DNA from: Fibrobacter sp.
GTDB taxonomy: Bacteria; Fibrobacterota; Fibrobacteria; Fibrobacterales; Fibrobacteraceae
Assembly (NCBI GenBank): GCA_017520105.1
Contig: JAFWRL010000147.1
Coordinates: 1 to 39,109 of the forward strand
Direction: 5' to 3'
DNA length: 39,109 nucleotides
The notes beneath the pieces were generated by a model. It had not been told where the DNA came from, did no database searches, and saw nothing but the letters and a program-made list of their open reading frames with translations. Below, piece after piece: positions 7,310-16,500 of the stretch; position 1 is the stretch's first letter, and each line of letters begins with the position of its first letter. The translations under genes were made by a program, and so were the position numbers.

Positions 7310-9213
7310 ATAAACTATCTACATATCTTTCACGCAAGATCAAGGCTCTACGGAGCCTGATCGTTGCATCTAAAGATCGTCTCATTTTTGTGGCGATTTT
7401 TATCGTTATTGCGATTCCCGTAATCGTGCTTTTAAGCCATTCCTACGCGCAGTTGCAAGCGTCGTCGCTCTTTGGTTACAAGGAACACGCCTTCTCTGTG
7501 CTGCAGAACCTGAACAAGAACATCACGTCGGACTTGGCCATCGAAGACAGGCGTTCATACGCAGACTATCGTTTCATCCGCTCGGTGCCAGTATTCGGCG
7601 GCGAAGAAATCACGATGTCCGAACTGGCGGATTTTCCGCTCCGCAGCCATTACGTGGGCCTCGTCGGGCACTTCCAGCTTGACCCATCCGGCAACTTGAG
7701 CACGCCAGTTCTCCCGGATGGCGTCCTTGAAAGCATTCCCATGGTCGATAGGGACAAACGTCTCGCAATTCGAAACAAGATAAGCCAGATTCTCAATACG
7801 TCGGGATTCTCGGCCATTTCCTCGCCAAGCGTAATGACGCAGACATCGAGCAGCGCCGAAAAAAGTCTGGATTCGACGCGCAAGAACGACAGCAAGCTCA
7901 TCGACCAGATTTACAAACAAGATCTCGATATTTCTGGTTCGAACAAGAAAAAGAAAACTAGCAAGTCACGCGTTGAACAAATTACCAAGACCGGAGATTT
8001 TGCGTTCGGTGTCGAATCCACGAAACTCGATACCACGGGACTGCTCGTCCGTTTAATCAATACGGAATCGACGCACTCCATGGAAGCGGAAATCGACTTT
8101 TTCCAGGCCATCGTCGATTCGAACTACATCATATTCCACCGCACCGTAAGACGTGGTGCAGACGTGTTCATCCAAGGGTTCATCGTTGACGCACGCATCT
8201 ACCTCACGAACCTTGTGAAGAACGAAATCGAAAAGTACAAGGGCGTCACGAAAGGCGCTCAGCAAGACCCCCTTGTTCTCGCATTCATCCATAAGAACCA
8301 AACATTTGTCGCATTCGGCGAACGCAACAACATCACGACGGAACTTCTCTCGGAACCGCTGCAGGCGCCTCTTTCGGACATCACGTTCAAGATGTACACC
8401 ACGCAGAAGGCACCCGGCGGAGAATTCGTCCTGTTCATCGGTCTTTTGATGCTCACGGTCATCGCCATCGGCCTCATTTCCATCTATCACGTGACGCAAA
8501 GCCGCATGAAGCTCGCCGCCAAGCGCCAGGATTTTGTCTCTGCCATCACCCACGAACTCAAGACGCCGCTCACCGCCATCAAGATGTACGCAGAGCTGCT
8601 GCAGAACTCCTGGGTCGTGAACGAAGAAAAGAAGCAGAAGTATTACGGACAAATTGCAAGCGAAGCGGACCGTCTTTCCAGACTCATCCAAAATGTATTG
8701 AACCTCTCGAAGCTTGATGGCAACCGCTGGAACGTACAGCTCCGCATGGAAAAGCCCAAGCGCGTTCTGGACGATTTCGTCTCGACCTACAGCAAGAACG
8801 TCGAAAAGCAGGGCTTCGAACTGACGGTTTCTTCGGATACCGACGCAGACAACATCAGTCTCATGATTGACCGCGACGCCATCATGCAGATTCTGATGAA
8901 CCTCGTCGATAACTCGCTCAAGTTCTCGAAGAACGCGGACTACAAGATGATTAACGTGGAACTCCGCATCAAGGATACGGACATGTACCTCGCCGTCCGC
9001 GACTACGGCCCGGGCATCCCGCCTTCCGAAATGAAGAAGGTGTTCCAGGAATTCTACAGAGTCGAAAACGAAATGACAAGGCAGACAAGCGGCACAGGCA
9101 TCGGGCTTTCGATGGTAAAGAAATTGTGCACTTTATGTAACATGAGCATAGAACTGGAAAACGCAAATCCCGGTCTGCGCACGAAAATCCACTTCCCGCC
9201 CTTGTCGATTTAG
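7291..9213 (+). CDS. Membrane sensor histidine kinase
   Basis: A 640-aa partner of the preceding regulator. Transmembrane helix 1 is at residues about 28-50 (FVAIFIVIAIPVIVLLSHS) and helix 2 at about 377-400 (FVLFIGLLMLTVIAIGLISIY). They enclose a periplasmic region of about 325 residues in which no known sensor domain was recognised and which contains a Lys-rich low-complexity segment (SNKKKKTSK). The cytoplasmic part has a HisKA domain with phospho-acceptor His421 (ITHELKTPLTAIKMY) and a HATPase domain with N box (MNLVDNSLKFS), G1 box (VRDYGPGI) and G2 box (GTGIGLSMVKKL). No HAMP or PAS domain was recognised between helix 2 and HisKA. It starts inside the regulator gene (19-nt overlap). Confidence 0.93.
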   Translation: MREDRINKLSTYLSRKIKALRSLIVASKDRLIFVAIFIVIAIPVIVLLSHSYAQLQASSLFGYKEHAFSVLQNLNKNITSDLAIEDRRSYADYRFIRSVPVFGGEEITMSELADFPLRSHYVGLVGHFQLDPSGNLSTPVLPDGVLESIPMVDRDKRLAIRNKISQILNTSGFSAISSPSVMTQTSSSAEKSLDSTRKNDSKLIDQIYKQDLDISGSNKKKKTSKSRVEQITKTGDFAFGVESTKLDTTGLLVRLINTESTHSMEAEIDFFQAIVDSNYIIFHRTVRRGADVFIQGFIVDARIYLTNLVKNEIEKYKGVTKGAQQDPLVLAFIHKNQTFVAFGERNNITTELLSEPLQAPLSDITFKMYTTQKAPGGEFVLFIGLLMLTVIAIGLISIYHVTQSRMKLAAKRQDFVSAITHELKTPLTAIKMYAELLQNSWVVNEEKKQKYYGQIASEADRLSRLIQNVLNLSKLDGNRWNVQLRMEKPKRVLDDFVSTYSKNVEKQGFELTVSSDTDADNISLMIDRDAIMQILMNLVDNSLKFSKNADYKMINVELRIKDTDMYLAVRDYGPGIPPSEMKKVFQEFYRVENEMTRQTSGTGIGLSMVKKLCTLCNMSIELENANPGLRTKIHFPPLSI

Positions 9214-9248
9214 GTAAGAGATAAGAGACGAGAGACGAGAGAAAAAAG
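9214..9248 (+). repeat. Heptanucleotide array after kinase gene
   Basis: Five consecutive 7-nt units begin immediately after the TAG stop: GTAAGAG, ATAAGAG, ACGAGAG (twice) and AAAAAAG. The trailing A-run faces a T-run at 9251-9257 and could form a weak terminator hairpin. Confidence 0.65.
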
Positions 9249-9323
9249 AGTTTTTTTGCTTGTTTACTATATTTTTTTTGTTCCGTCCGCAGTGCGGAAC
9301 TTTAATATTCAAAGAGGCGTGGC

Positions 9324-10670
9324 ATGACTCAAGACGATATCATCAAGAATCCATTGGATTATGATCTTTCCATCGAAACTGTCGGCAAGGGCACTTTAAA
9401 GTCCCCGATGAACGGAGTGCCGTTCGTTTCCGAAAACGACAAGATAAGCCTCACGACCGACATCAACCTCATTTCCGAATACATCGCCAAAGGCATCCCG
9501 GTTCCGTCCCTCGAATCGGCAGGCCCGCGCGAAATCATTTTCCACGACCCGGCCTGGACCCGCGCAGGCATCGTAACTTGCGGCGGACTCTGCCCCGGCC
9601 TCAACAACGTCATCAAGGGCCTCGTACAGGTGCTCTGGTTTGACTACGGCGTAAAAAACATCTTCGGTATCCCCTACGGCTACCGCGGCCTGAACCCGAA
9701 CTACGGTTACTCCCCCATCGTGCTGGACCCGGATGTCGTCGATGCCATCCAGGAAGACGGCGGTACCATTCTCGGCAGTTCCCGCGGCATGCAGGACCCA
9801 TCTGTCATGGTCGATACGCTCATGCGCCTGAACATCAACGTGCTGTTCTGCATCGGCGGTGACGGCACGCTCCGCGGCGCCCACGCCATCGCCGAAGAAG
9901 TCAAGAAGAGGAAACAGCCCATCTCCATCATCGGCATCCCGAAAACCATCGACAACGACTTGAACCTCATCGACCGCACATTCGGTTTCGAAACAGCGGT
10001 CCTCAGTGCGACAGACGTCATCACGAGCGCGCACATCGAAGCCAACGGCGCCTACAACGGACTTGGCCTCGTGAAGCTCATGGGCCGCGACTCCGGATTT
10101 ATCGCCGCATACGCATCGCTCGCGACAACGGTCGTGAACTTCTGCCTCGTGCCGGAAGTCCCGTTCGAACTCGAAGGCGAGGGCGGACTCTTCAAGGCGC
10201 TCGAAAGCCGCTACGCCAGCGGAAAGACGCACGCAGTAATTGCCGTTGCCGAAGGCGCCGGACAGGAACTCTTCAAGGACCAGGAAGAACGCCGCGACGC
10301 CAGCGGAAACATCCTCAAAAACGATATCGGTGAATTCCTCACGCGCAAAATCAAGGAACACTTCGACAAGGTCGGCAGAGAAATCAACATCAAGTATTTT
10401 GACCCGAGCTACATGGTGAGGAGCATCCCTGCCAAGGGCACCGACGCCATTTTCTGCTTCCAGCTCGCCGAAAGCGCCGTACACGCCGGCATGGCCGGAA
10501 AAACAGACATGGTCGTCGGCAGCATGAACGGAGCATTCTCGCACGTGCCAATAGAATACGCCGTCAACGAGCGCAAGAAGATTAACCCCAACGGAACACT
10601 CTGGCACGCCGTACTCGGCGCCACCCGCCAGCAGGACTATTTCTCCGGCAAGGGCAAACGCAGCAAGTAA
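9324..10670 (+). CDS. 6-phosphofructokinase, large PFK family (trypanosomatid/plant-like group)
   Basis: A 448-aa phosphofructokinase that phosphorylates fructose 6-phosphate to fructose 1,6-bisphosphate in glycolysis. Motifs seen: GIVTCGGLCPGLNNVI (phosphate-donor loop, residues about 80-95), GGDGT (residues 178-182), PKTIDND with Lys207 and catalytic Asp210, and MGRDSGFIA. It is longer than bacterial PfkA (about 320 aa) because of an N-terminal extension. Gly181 is the residue usual in ATP-dependent enzymes, whereas Lys207 is usual in pyrophosphate-dependent and long-form ATP enzymes. ATP use is therefore more likely but not proven. Shine-Dalgarno-like AGAGG is upstream. Strongly biased, C-ending codons suggest high expression. 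Confidence 0.9.
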   Translation: MTQDDIIKNPLDYDLSIETVGKGTLKSPMNGVPFVSENDKISLTTDINLISEYIAKGIPVPSLESAGPREIIFHDPAWTRAGIVTCGGLCPGLNNVIKGLVQVLWFDYGVKNIFGIPYGYRGLNPNYGYSPIVLDPDVVDAIQEDGGTILGSSRGMQDPSVMVDTLMRLNINVLFCIGGDGTLRGAHAIAEEVKKRKQPISIIGIPKTIDNDLNLIDRTFGFETAVLSATDVITSAHIEANGAYNGLGLVKLMGRDSGFIAAYASLATTVVNFCLVPEVPFELEGEGGLFKALESRYASGKTHAVIAVAEGAGQELFKDQEERRDASGNILKNDIGEFLTRKIKEHFDKVGREINIKYFDPSYMVRSIPAKGTDAIFCFQLAESAVHAGMAGKTDMVVGSMNGAFSHVPIEYAVNERKKINPNGTLWHAVLGATRQQDYFSGKGKRSK

Positions 10671-10691
10671 TCTTTAAACTAATTTATCACT

Positions 10692-10835
10692 ATGCTCAAA
10701 AAAGAAGAAAAAGTCATAATCCGCACCGCCTTGATGGAATACCGTAATCTCTTGTTCAAGACGTTCCACGGCACCGACGAAGAAAAGACGCGTATTGCCA
10801 TGGTGAACAAACTCCTCCAGAACTGGAAAGTTTAA
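10692..10835 (+). CDS. Small conserved-looking protein, 47 aa
   Basis: A 47-codon ORF between pfk and the TPR-like gene, starting MLKKEEKVIIRTALMEYRNL and ending LLQNWKV. It is amphipathic and helical, with codon choice like its neighbours. It ends 8 nt before the next ATG, suggesting coupling. No Shine-Dalgarno; TAATTT ends 6 nt before the ATG, the same arrangement as the candidate leaderless genes. Function unknown. Confidence 0.5.
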   Translation: MLKKEEKVIIRTALMEYRNLLFKTFHGTDEEKTRIAMVNKLLQNWKV

Positions 10836-10843
10836 ACGTTTTC

Positions 10844-11695
10844 ATGAAGATTACGTCCAACATTCTTTTTGCATTCTCGCTTACGTTGTTGCTTGCAATC
10901 AGTTCCGCAAGTGCAAATGAGTATTTGCAGCTGGCAGATTCCTGTTATGCGGCAAGAGCGTTGCGCGCAAACGGCGACAAGGCCGATGCCAAGAACGCCG
11001 CCATCATGAAGGAAAATTACCGCAAGGCGATGGAAGATTCCACCGTCCTCGAAGCGGCAACCGAAGGCTACGTCAAGACGCTATACTTTTGCTTCAGGTT
11101 CGTGCAGTTCGACGAAAAGAAACGCCAACTCCATCTCGATTCGCTGTTGGACGCAAGCGCAAGCGCCTACGAGAAGTTCCCCGACAACAGGGAAATCGCC
11201 CACGTTTATGCATCAACGCTTTCGATGTGGGGTTCCGAAAGGAACGTATTCACATCGCTCAAGGAAGGCGTCGCCGGGAAAGTCCGCGATGTCGCCACCA
11301 AGGCAGAAGACTGGCAGATTCTCGGACGTGCACATTTCGTATTGCCGTACGTGCCGTTGATTCTCCCGTGGCCAGACGAAAAACTTGCAGACAAGTACCT
11401 GACCATGGCGCTCGAAAAGAACCGCAAGGACATTTACAACTACTACTTCCTCGCCGACTTGCGCTATGACCAAAAACGTTACGACGACGCGATGGAACTG
11501 ATTGTGCAAGGGCTTGCCGAAGGTTTCCGCGAAGACTACGTACTTGAAGACAAGCGTGCACGTTGGCACCTCAAGGAACTGTGGAAAATCATCGACCGCA
11601 AGCATAAGAACAAATTATCAGCCAAACACTTGGAAGACGGCGAAAAAATCCGAAAAGAAATCGAAGCGATGCGAGCCGCAAAAATGAAAAAGTAA
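10844..11695 (+). CDS. Exported TPR-like protein
   Basis: A 283-aa protein with a signal peptide of about 24 residues (FSLTLLLAISSASA|NEY). The rest is helical with TPR-like spacing: YVKTLYFCFRFVQFDEKKRQ, an AYEKFPDNREIAHVYAST unit, and LTMALEKNRKDIYNYYFLADLRYDQKRYDDAMELIVQGLAEG, whose final pair is the most convincing. The architecture resembles small periplasmic TPR proteins used as scaffolds, but no partner can be named. The start follows the 47-aa ORF by 8 nt and lacks its own Shine-Dalgarno, so translational coupling is plausible. Confidence 0.7.
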   Translation: MKITSNILFAFSLTLLLAISSASANEYLQLADSCYAARALRANGDKADAKNAAIMKENYRKAMEDSTVLEAATEGYVKTLYFCFRFVQFDEKKRQLHLDSLLDASASAYEKFPDNREIAHVYASTLSMWGSERNVFTSLKEGVAGKVRDVATKAEDWQILGRAHFVLPYVPLILPWPDEKLADKYLTMALEKNRKDIYNYYFLADLRYDQKRYDDAMELIVQGLAEGFREDYVLEDKRARWHLKELWKIIDRKHKNKLSAKHLEDGEKIRKEIEAMRAAKMKK

Positions 11696-11791
11696 CCTGT
11701 TCCGGGGTCAGTTTTTCACTTCTAACACTTATTTTATCCTTTATTAACTTTTTTATATATATTACAAGGATGAGAAGTGGAGGATGGATAA

Positions 11792-13402
11792 ATGAAGACT
11801 TTCAAAGTCATCATCGCAGCTATCGTTGCATTAGGCATATCATTTGCATGGGCGGAAACCGTCCATGAATTCTACATCTTCTTACCCAATAACACAACGT
11901 GGAAAAGTTCCACTCCGATGATAAACGAAGACGGGAAATCCCGTAAACTTGAAATAGACACCTTGAATTGCGGATGGTATTACAGGCGCTATGTTGACGA
12001 GCCGCTACCGTCAAGCGTAGTAATTCACAGAGACGATGACCCGACAATGCAAGACGCCATCGGCATGAATGGAGCATGGGAAGAAAGCGGAAACGCAGAG
12101 CCAATTCCACTGGATGCCTTGTTTGAATTATATTCGACTGAATTCGGTTTTGATGAGGCACTTTATTTCGTAGCCGACGCCCAACAAGCAGCAATGCTCC
12201 CCTCCTCAAATCAAGGTTGGTATATGAAACGTCCAGAGGTTTGGGGATATTGCGGTTATGATATATATTCAATTGTTTACAGTACCAAAGAAATGCCATG
12301 CACAAACATAACTACGGGAATGATCGAATCTACGCTTGACTCCACAACAAAGAAAATGAAGCTCACCGACAAAGGCAGAGCGTGCTTTGGCGCCAAAGCC
12401 GACGAAACGTTTGCCAGCATGTTTGCAGCGACACCGGATAGCAATAAGTCATCTTGCTTTTATATTAACATGGAAAAAAACAAATTCGGCAAATACAGCA
12501 ATGACTCTATTTCAAAAGATATTCCAAAAGATAAATTCAATGATTTCTATTGTACAGAATCCCACACAAATTTCCAGTATAAAAAAGGGCTAACTTATAG
12601 CATTAGCGGAAGCGATTACACCTGGGTATTTATCAACAACAAGCTAGCCATAGATTTCGATGGCTCTGAACCGAGAAATGTCGATTTAGACAAATTCTTG
12701 CAGAACGCAGAAATCGGCAAAGATTACATAATCGACATATATACGTGTAACAAGCATCCAGGTTCAAGCAATCTGAGCATCACAACGAATATATTCATTA
12801 GTTCAAAATATCCACGCACCGTATGGGTTCCAAATCAAACCTGTACAGCTTTTGAACATTTCACCCTTGATACGACAAGCCGTAAACCCTGTTGCAACAA
12901 CATCCTTGAAAAGATTGAATATCTTTTCACGACTGACAAGACAGGACAAGACCCGACCAAGACAATCATTAGCATAGAAGATTTCGAAGCCAACCCCATT
13001 CAATTCAATGGAGGTATTAACGTTGAACGACCATATGCACCAACTATCAATGAAAATCTCTTGAAGGCAAGTCTCCCCAATGGCATATATTACCTTGTCA
13101 TCAAAATAGGGACCGACCAAAAAGCAATCGAAATTACACTCAAAGATTCAGAAGGTATCGCAAACCGCAGAACCATTCCTATCGGGGGTGCAAATTTCAG
13201 CATTATGAAAACGGGCGCGCTTGAATTTGCAATTGTAACGGACAGTCCAAGCAACGTCAAAAGTTACGCCGTCATAGACATGAAAGGTCTAGTCGTTTCT
13301 ATGGGAACCTTGAACAAATCCGCAACTCGCGTGAAAGTACCGGCAGCAGGTTCGTACATTGTCAACGTCGGGAAGAAATTCAAACAAATCAACATGAAAT
13401 AA
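11792..13402 (+). CDS. Diverged fibro-slime-type secreted protein with C-terminal sorting-like domain
   Basis: A 536-aa protein with signal peptide (residues 1-21, ISFAWA|ET). Residues about 25-130 resemble the N-terminal module of the large fibro-slime proteins in this window (YIFLPNN ... a Cys-Gly-Trp-Tyr core). Residues about 270-330 contain SDYTWVFINNKLAIDFDG, a diverged form of their DDDVWVFINN-LVVDIGG signature. The DDGFWLG and LFLLDDF segments typical of the large proteins are missing. The last about 75 residues (YAVIDMKGLVV ... AAGSYIVNVGKKFKQINMK) resemble the C-terminal domains found on many exported Fibrobacter proteins, similar in pattern to type IX secretion sorting domains. A surface binding role is inferred. 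Shine-Dalgarno GGAGG is upstream. Confidence 0.65.
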   Translation: MKTFKVIIAAIVALGISFAWAETVHEFYIFLPNNTTWKSSTPMINEDGKSRKLEIDTLNCGWYYRRYVDEPLPSSVVIHRDDDPTMQDAIGMNGAWEESGNAEPIPLDALFELYSTEFGFDEALYFVADAQQAAMLPSSNQGWYMKRPEVWGYCGYDIYSIVYSTKEMPCTNITTGMIESTLDSTTKKMKLTDKGRACFGAKADETFASMFAATPDSNKSSCFYINMEKNKFGKYSNDSISKDIPKDKFNDFYCTESHTNFQYKKGLTYSISGSDYTWVFINNKLAIDFDGSEPRNVDLDKFLQNAEIGKDYIIDIYTCNKHPGSSNLSITTNIFISSKYPRTVWVPNQTCTAFEHFTLDTTSRKPCCNNILEKIEYLFTTDKTGQDPTKTIISIEDFEANPIQFNGGINVERPYAPTINENLLKASLPNGIYYLVIKIGTDQKAIEITLKDSEGIANRRTIPIGGANFSIMKTGALEFAIVTDSPSNVKSYAVIDMKGLVVSMGTLNKSATRVKVPAAGSYIVNVGKKFKQINMK

Positions 13403-13481
13403 AAACAATACTTTGTAAAAAAAAACTTATCAAATTAACGTTTTTGTACAAATTTCAACATTTGCAATTTTCCTTTTTATT

Positions 13482-13511
13482 TTGTTATTGCTTTCCTGAT
13501 ACGCTTATATT
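13482..13511 (+). promoter_or_regulatory. Putative sigma-70 promoter of secreted peptidase-like gene
   Basis: TTGTTA (13482-13487), an 18-nt spacer and TATATT (13506-13511). The predicted start near 13518 gives a leader of about 70 nt that contains the inverted repeat at 13539-13561. Confidence 0.45.
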
Positions 13512-13538
13512 ACATTATTCGCTAGGCATCACAAATTT

Positions 13539-13561
13539 GTTAAACGAATATGTTGTTTAAC
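13539..13561 (+). promoter_or_regulatory. Inverted repeat in the 5' leader (possible operator or hairpin)
   Basis: GTTAAAC (13539-13545) and GTTTAAC (13555-13561) are exact reverse complements separated by 9 nt. They lie just downstream of the predicted promoter and 28 nt before the ATG. Confidence 0.4.
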
Positions 13562-13589
13562 GATTTGTTGCAAATAAAAGGGATTGAGT

Positions 13590-16500
13590 ATGAAAAAATT
13601 AAATTACATGGTACTCGCCATGGCTTTGGCGAGTCATTCTTTTGCTGTATCCGTAGATTTCTATGACGAACAGCAGAACAACCCATCAGCAACTGGAATC
13701 CGGCTTAGAATCAATAATGATTCGAACGTTCCAATCAATAATGCAAAACTTCGCTATTATTTTCACAGGACTTCGTTGCCTTATGTTGTCGATGGGTATT
13801 ATATACCTAATGCTACGCTATCTACGAATAATGTAAACGACACCCTTGCTTATTTTGAACTGGATATTCCGTCGGTTCCTGCAGGGTATTACCCGGATAT
13901 CGCCGGATTTAGTCTAGCGTTGCACAACAGCGACTGGTCAAGTCGTGATAAATCGCGAGATTACAGTTATAAGACGTCTTCTATGCTTATGGAAAATTCG
14001 AAGGTAGTATTGCTTTCGGGGGATAATGTTCTTTTTGGCGAATCTCCAAATGCCCAAACAGTACTTGAGCCAGGTATCTTAAAAATATCGGGCCTCAAGT
14101 TTTCAGATAGCGCCTGGCTGGAAATAAAGAACGTAGGTGCATCTACGGTAGCGCTGTCTGATTATCGGCTAGTTAACGCAAATGACTCCGTTTTTTCGCT
14201 AGGAAACGATTCTCTTGCCGTTAATGAAGTTCTTCGAATTTGCCAAAATCAGGCCGCTTGTGGTGAAGCTTCAAAAACATTGGTCAATTCCGTATTCGGT
14301 TGGGACAGTATTGGCGAAGCTATCCTGAAAAAGGATTCATCCATGGCTTCGTATGTTGCGTGGGGTGGGCCTGGATTGCACGCCGCGGCGGCCGTTGATG
14401 CCGGCGTGTGGACTGATTTTTTGGAGTATTTTCCGGCCGAATCACATGTTCAACAATATAATGCAGATTATATCAAGAATACGTTTTTCCGTCTTAGACC
14501 AAAAAAATCCGGCATGGATACTGGCGATTGGTTCAGTTTTACAAGTAATGATAATCCGGCAAAGGCTAATTCTTTTCCGATTATAGTTAAGACAACGCCC
14601 AGATATACAGTTAAAATCATTCCAGGAGAGAATAATGTACTTTTTAGCTGGCGTTATGAGAATGGAATTGATTTGTATAGAATTATCGTTTTCGACCAAA
14701 ATGGTAACGAAATTTATAATTTGACTACAACGAGCACATCAATTTTATTGCCGTTTACTCCAGGAGATTATTCATGGACTGTGATTGGGGAAGATGAATA
14801 TTTGATATCTTATTTTGGAAACAGCAGAAATATTACCCAAAAAAATTTCCTTAAAATTGAACTCAGCAATATCACGGGTCCTCGCAAGCTGCTCAACATC
14901 CCCATAATCAAGGGTAGGCGCGATACGAGAATGCTGAATCTTGGGTATCTTGATCACATCAGTGACTATTCTTGGGATAGACCAAATCTTGAATCGAATA
15001 AAATAGAAGATATGGAAGAAACTAGATGTTGGGCTATTGCGATTGAACTCATGAACCATATATATGGAGGAGATTTGACTCAAGATGAAATTGTATATAA
15101 AGCTCAATTCCATAAAGATGATCCGTATATTATACCTTTATATGGTTTAGGCGGTGAAGTAGAAAGTGATCCCGAAACTGGAAAACCTATTGGCACTGTT
15201 CCCAAAACTTTAATGTGGGCTTTAAACCTTAATAATGTTGATGATTTGAATTATGCAGAGGGATCACCTTCTTATGAAGTCGTAAAAAATGCTATTGATA
15301 TGGGAGGGGGAAAGCCTATTTACGTAAATACTCCTGGTCATTCTATGGTCATTTATGGTTATGTGGGAACAGCAGACAATTATGCTTTTTATTACGCTTT
15401 TGACGGTAATAATAATGGATATCTCACAACATCTTTAAATTACACAACTCCAATCGTTTCTTATTTTATCCCAAATGTAATATATGGCAATGTCGTAATG
15501 TCGGATTATCGAATTCATTTCGATTCAGATGGCGATGGCATTACAAATTTTGAAGAAGAAGAGAGATTCCATACTGACCCCCATAATCCCGACACCGATA
15601 ATGATGGCATAGAGGATAAGCGTGAAATTTTTAATTATACACGCTTGAGCGGCCATTCAGATGACAAAGGCCAAAGGGATACTCCATATGATGGATATCC
15701 AAATGTTAGTATTAATGGAAAATCAAGAAAACATCCACTTTTTACGGCTTATGTTGGTATTCGAAATAAAGGCGATAAAAATGCAAATGATATATTTGCT
15801 GAATCAGATTCTGATGATGATGGAGACGGAATGGACGATGGTCTTTACATTGGTCATCACAAAGACTTATCGGATTTTCATATTAATAATATGGATATCC
15901 CTGGAGATTATACAATCTTTGGAAGAGAATACGTGGCAATCAACGACAATGTAAAATGTTTTGATACGCAGGAGGAGAGCAACTCTTATTGTAACATATA
16001 TTCATCTGATGAAGACATTTTTTCGTATTATGATGTTACATATTCACCAGTTTCTATTGGTGTTCAAGCTCACGTAGGAAACATCAATTATTGTAATCGA
16101 GGGAAAAGTGCGTATTATCCAAATATACGTGAAAAGGCATTCTTACGCAGTAACGCAACGGTTCACGGAAATATAAATATCTCTCATATAAATTCTGAAA
16201 ACAGTATTTCTGAATACATTTCTATGCAAAAGGGCTCATCAATACAAGGCGAAGTTAATTTTCATAAGATGACTTATTGGGAAAATAATTTCATCTATAC
16301 ATACTCCACAGACATGCCCTCCATCCCGCAAAATCAAACAAAACTTGTCCAAAATGGAGAAACTTACCATTTGAAGGATGACGACAAATTTAGTTCGCTC
16401 AAGGTGCAATCTGGAGGAACATTGATTATTGAACCCGGTGAAATGTTTGTGGATAAACTTCTTCAAATTGACGCAAATGCGACAATTCGATTCGCAGAAC

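Noticed and set aside
9396..10607. 403-codon minus-strand open frame opposite phosphofructokinase
   Set aside because: Same antisense effect; no recognisable motifs and no ribosome site.
13584..13589. TTG as start of the large peptidase-like gene
   Set aside because: It adds only two residues; the ATG at 13590 has better spacing to AAAGGG and a normal signal peptide.
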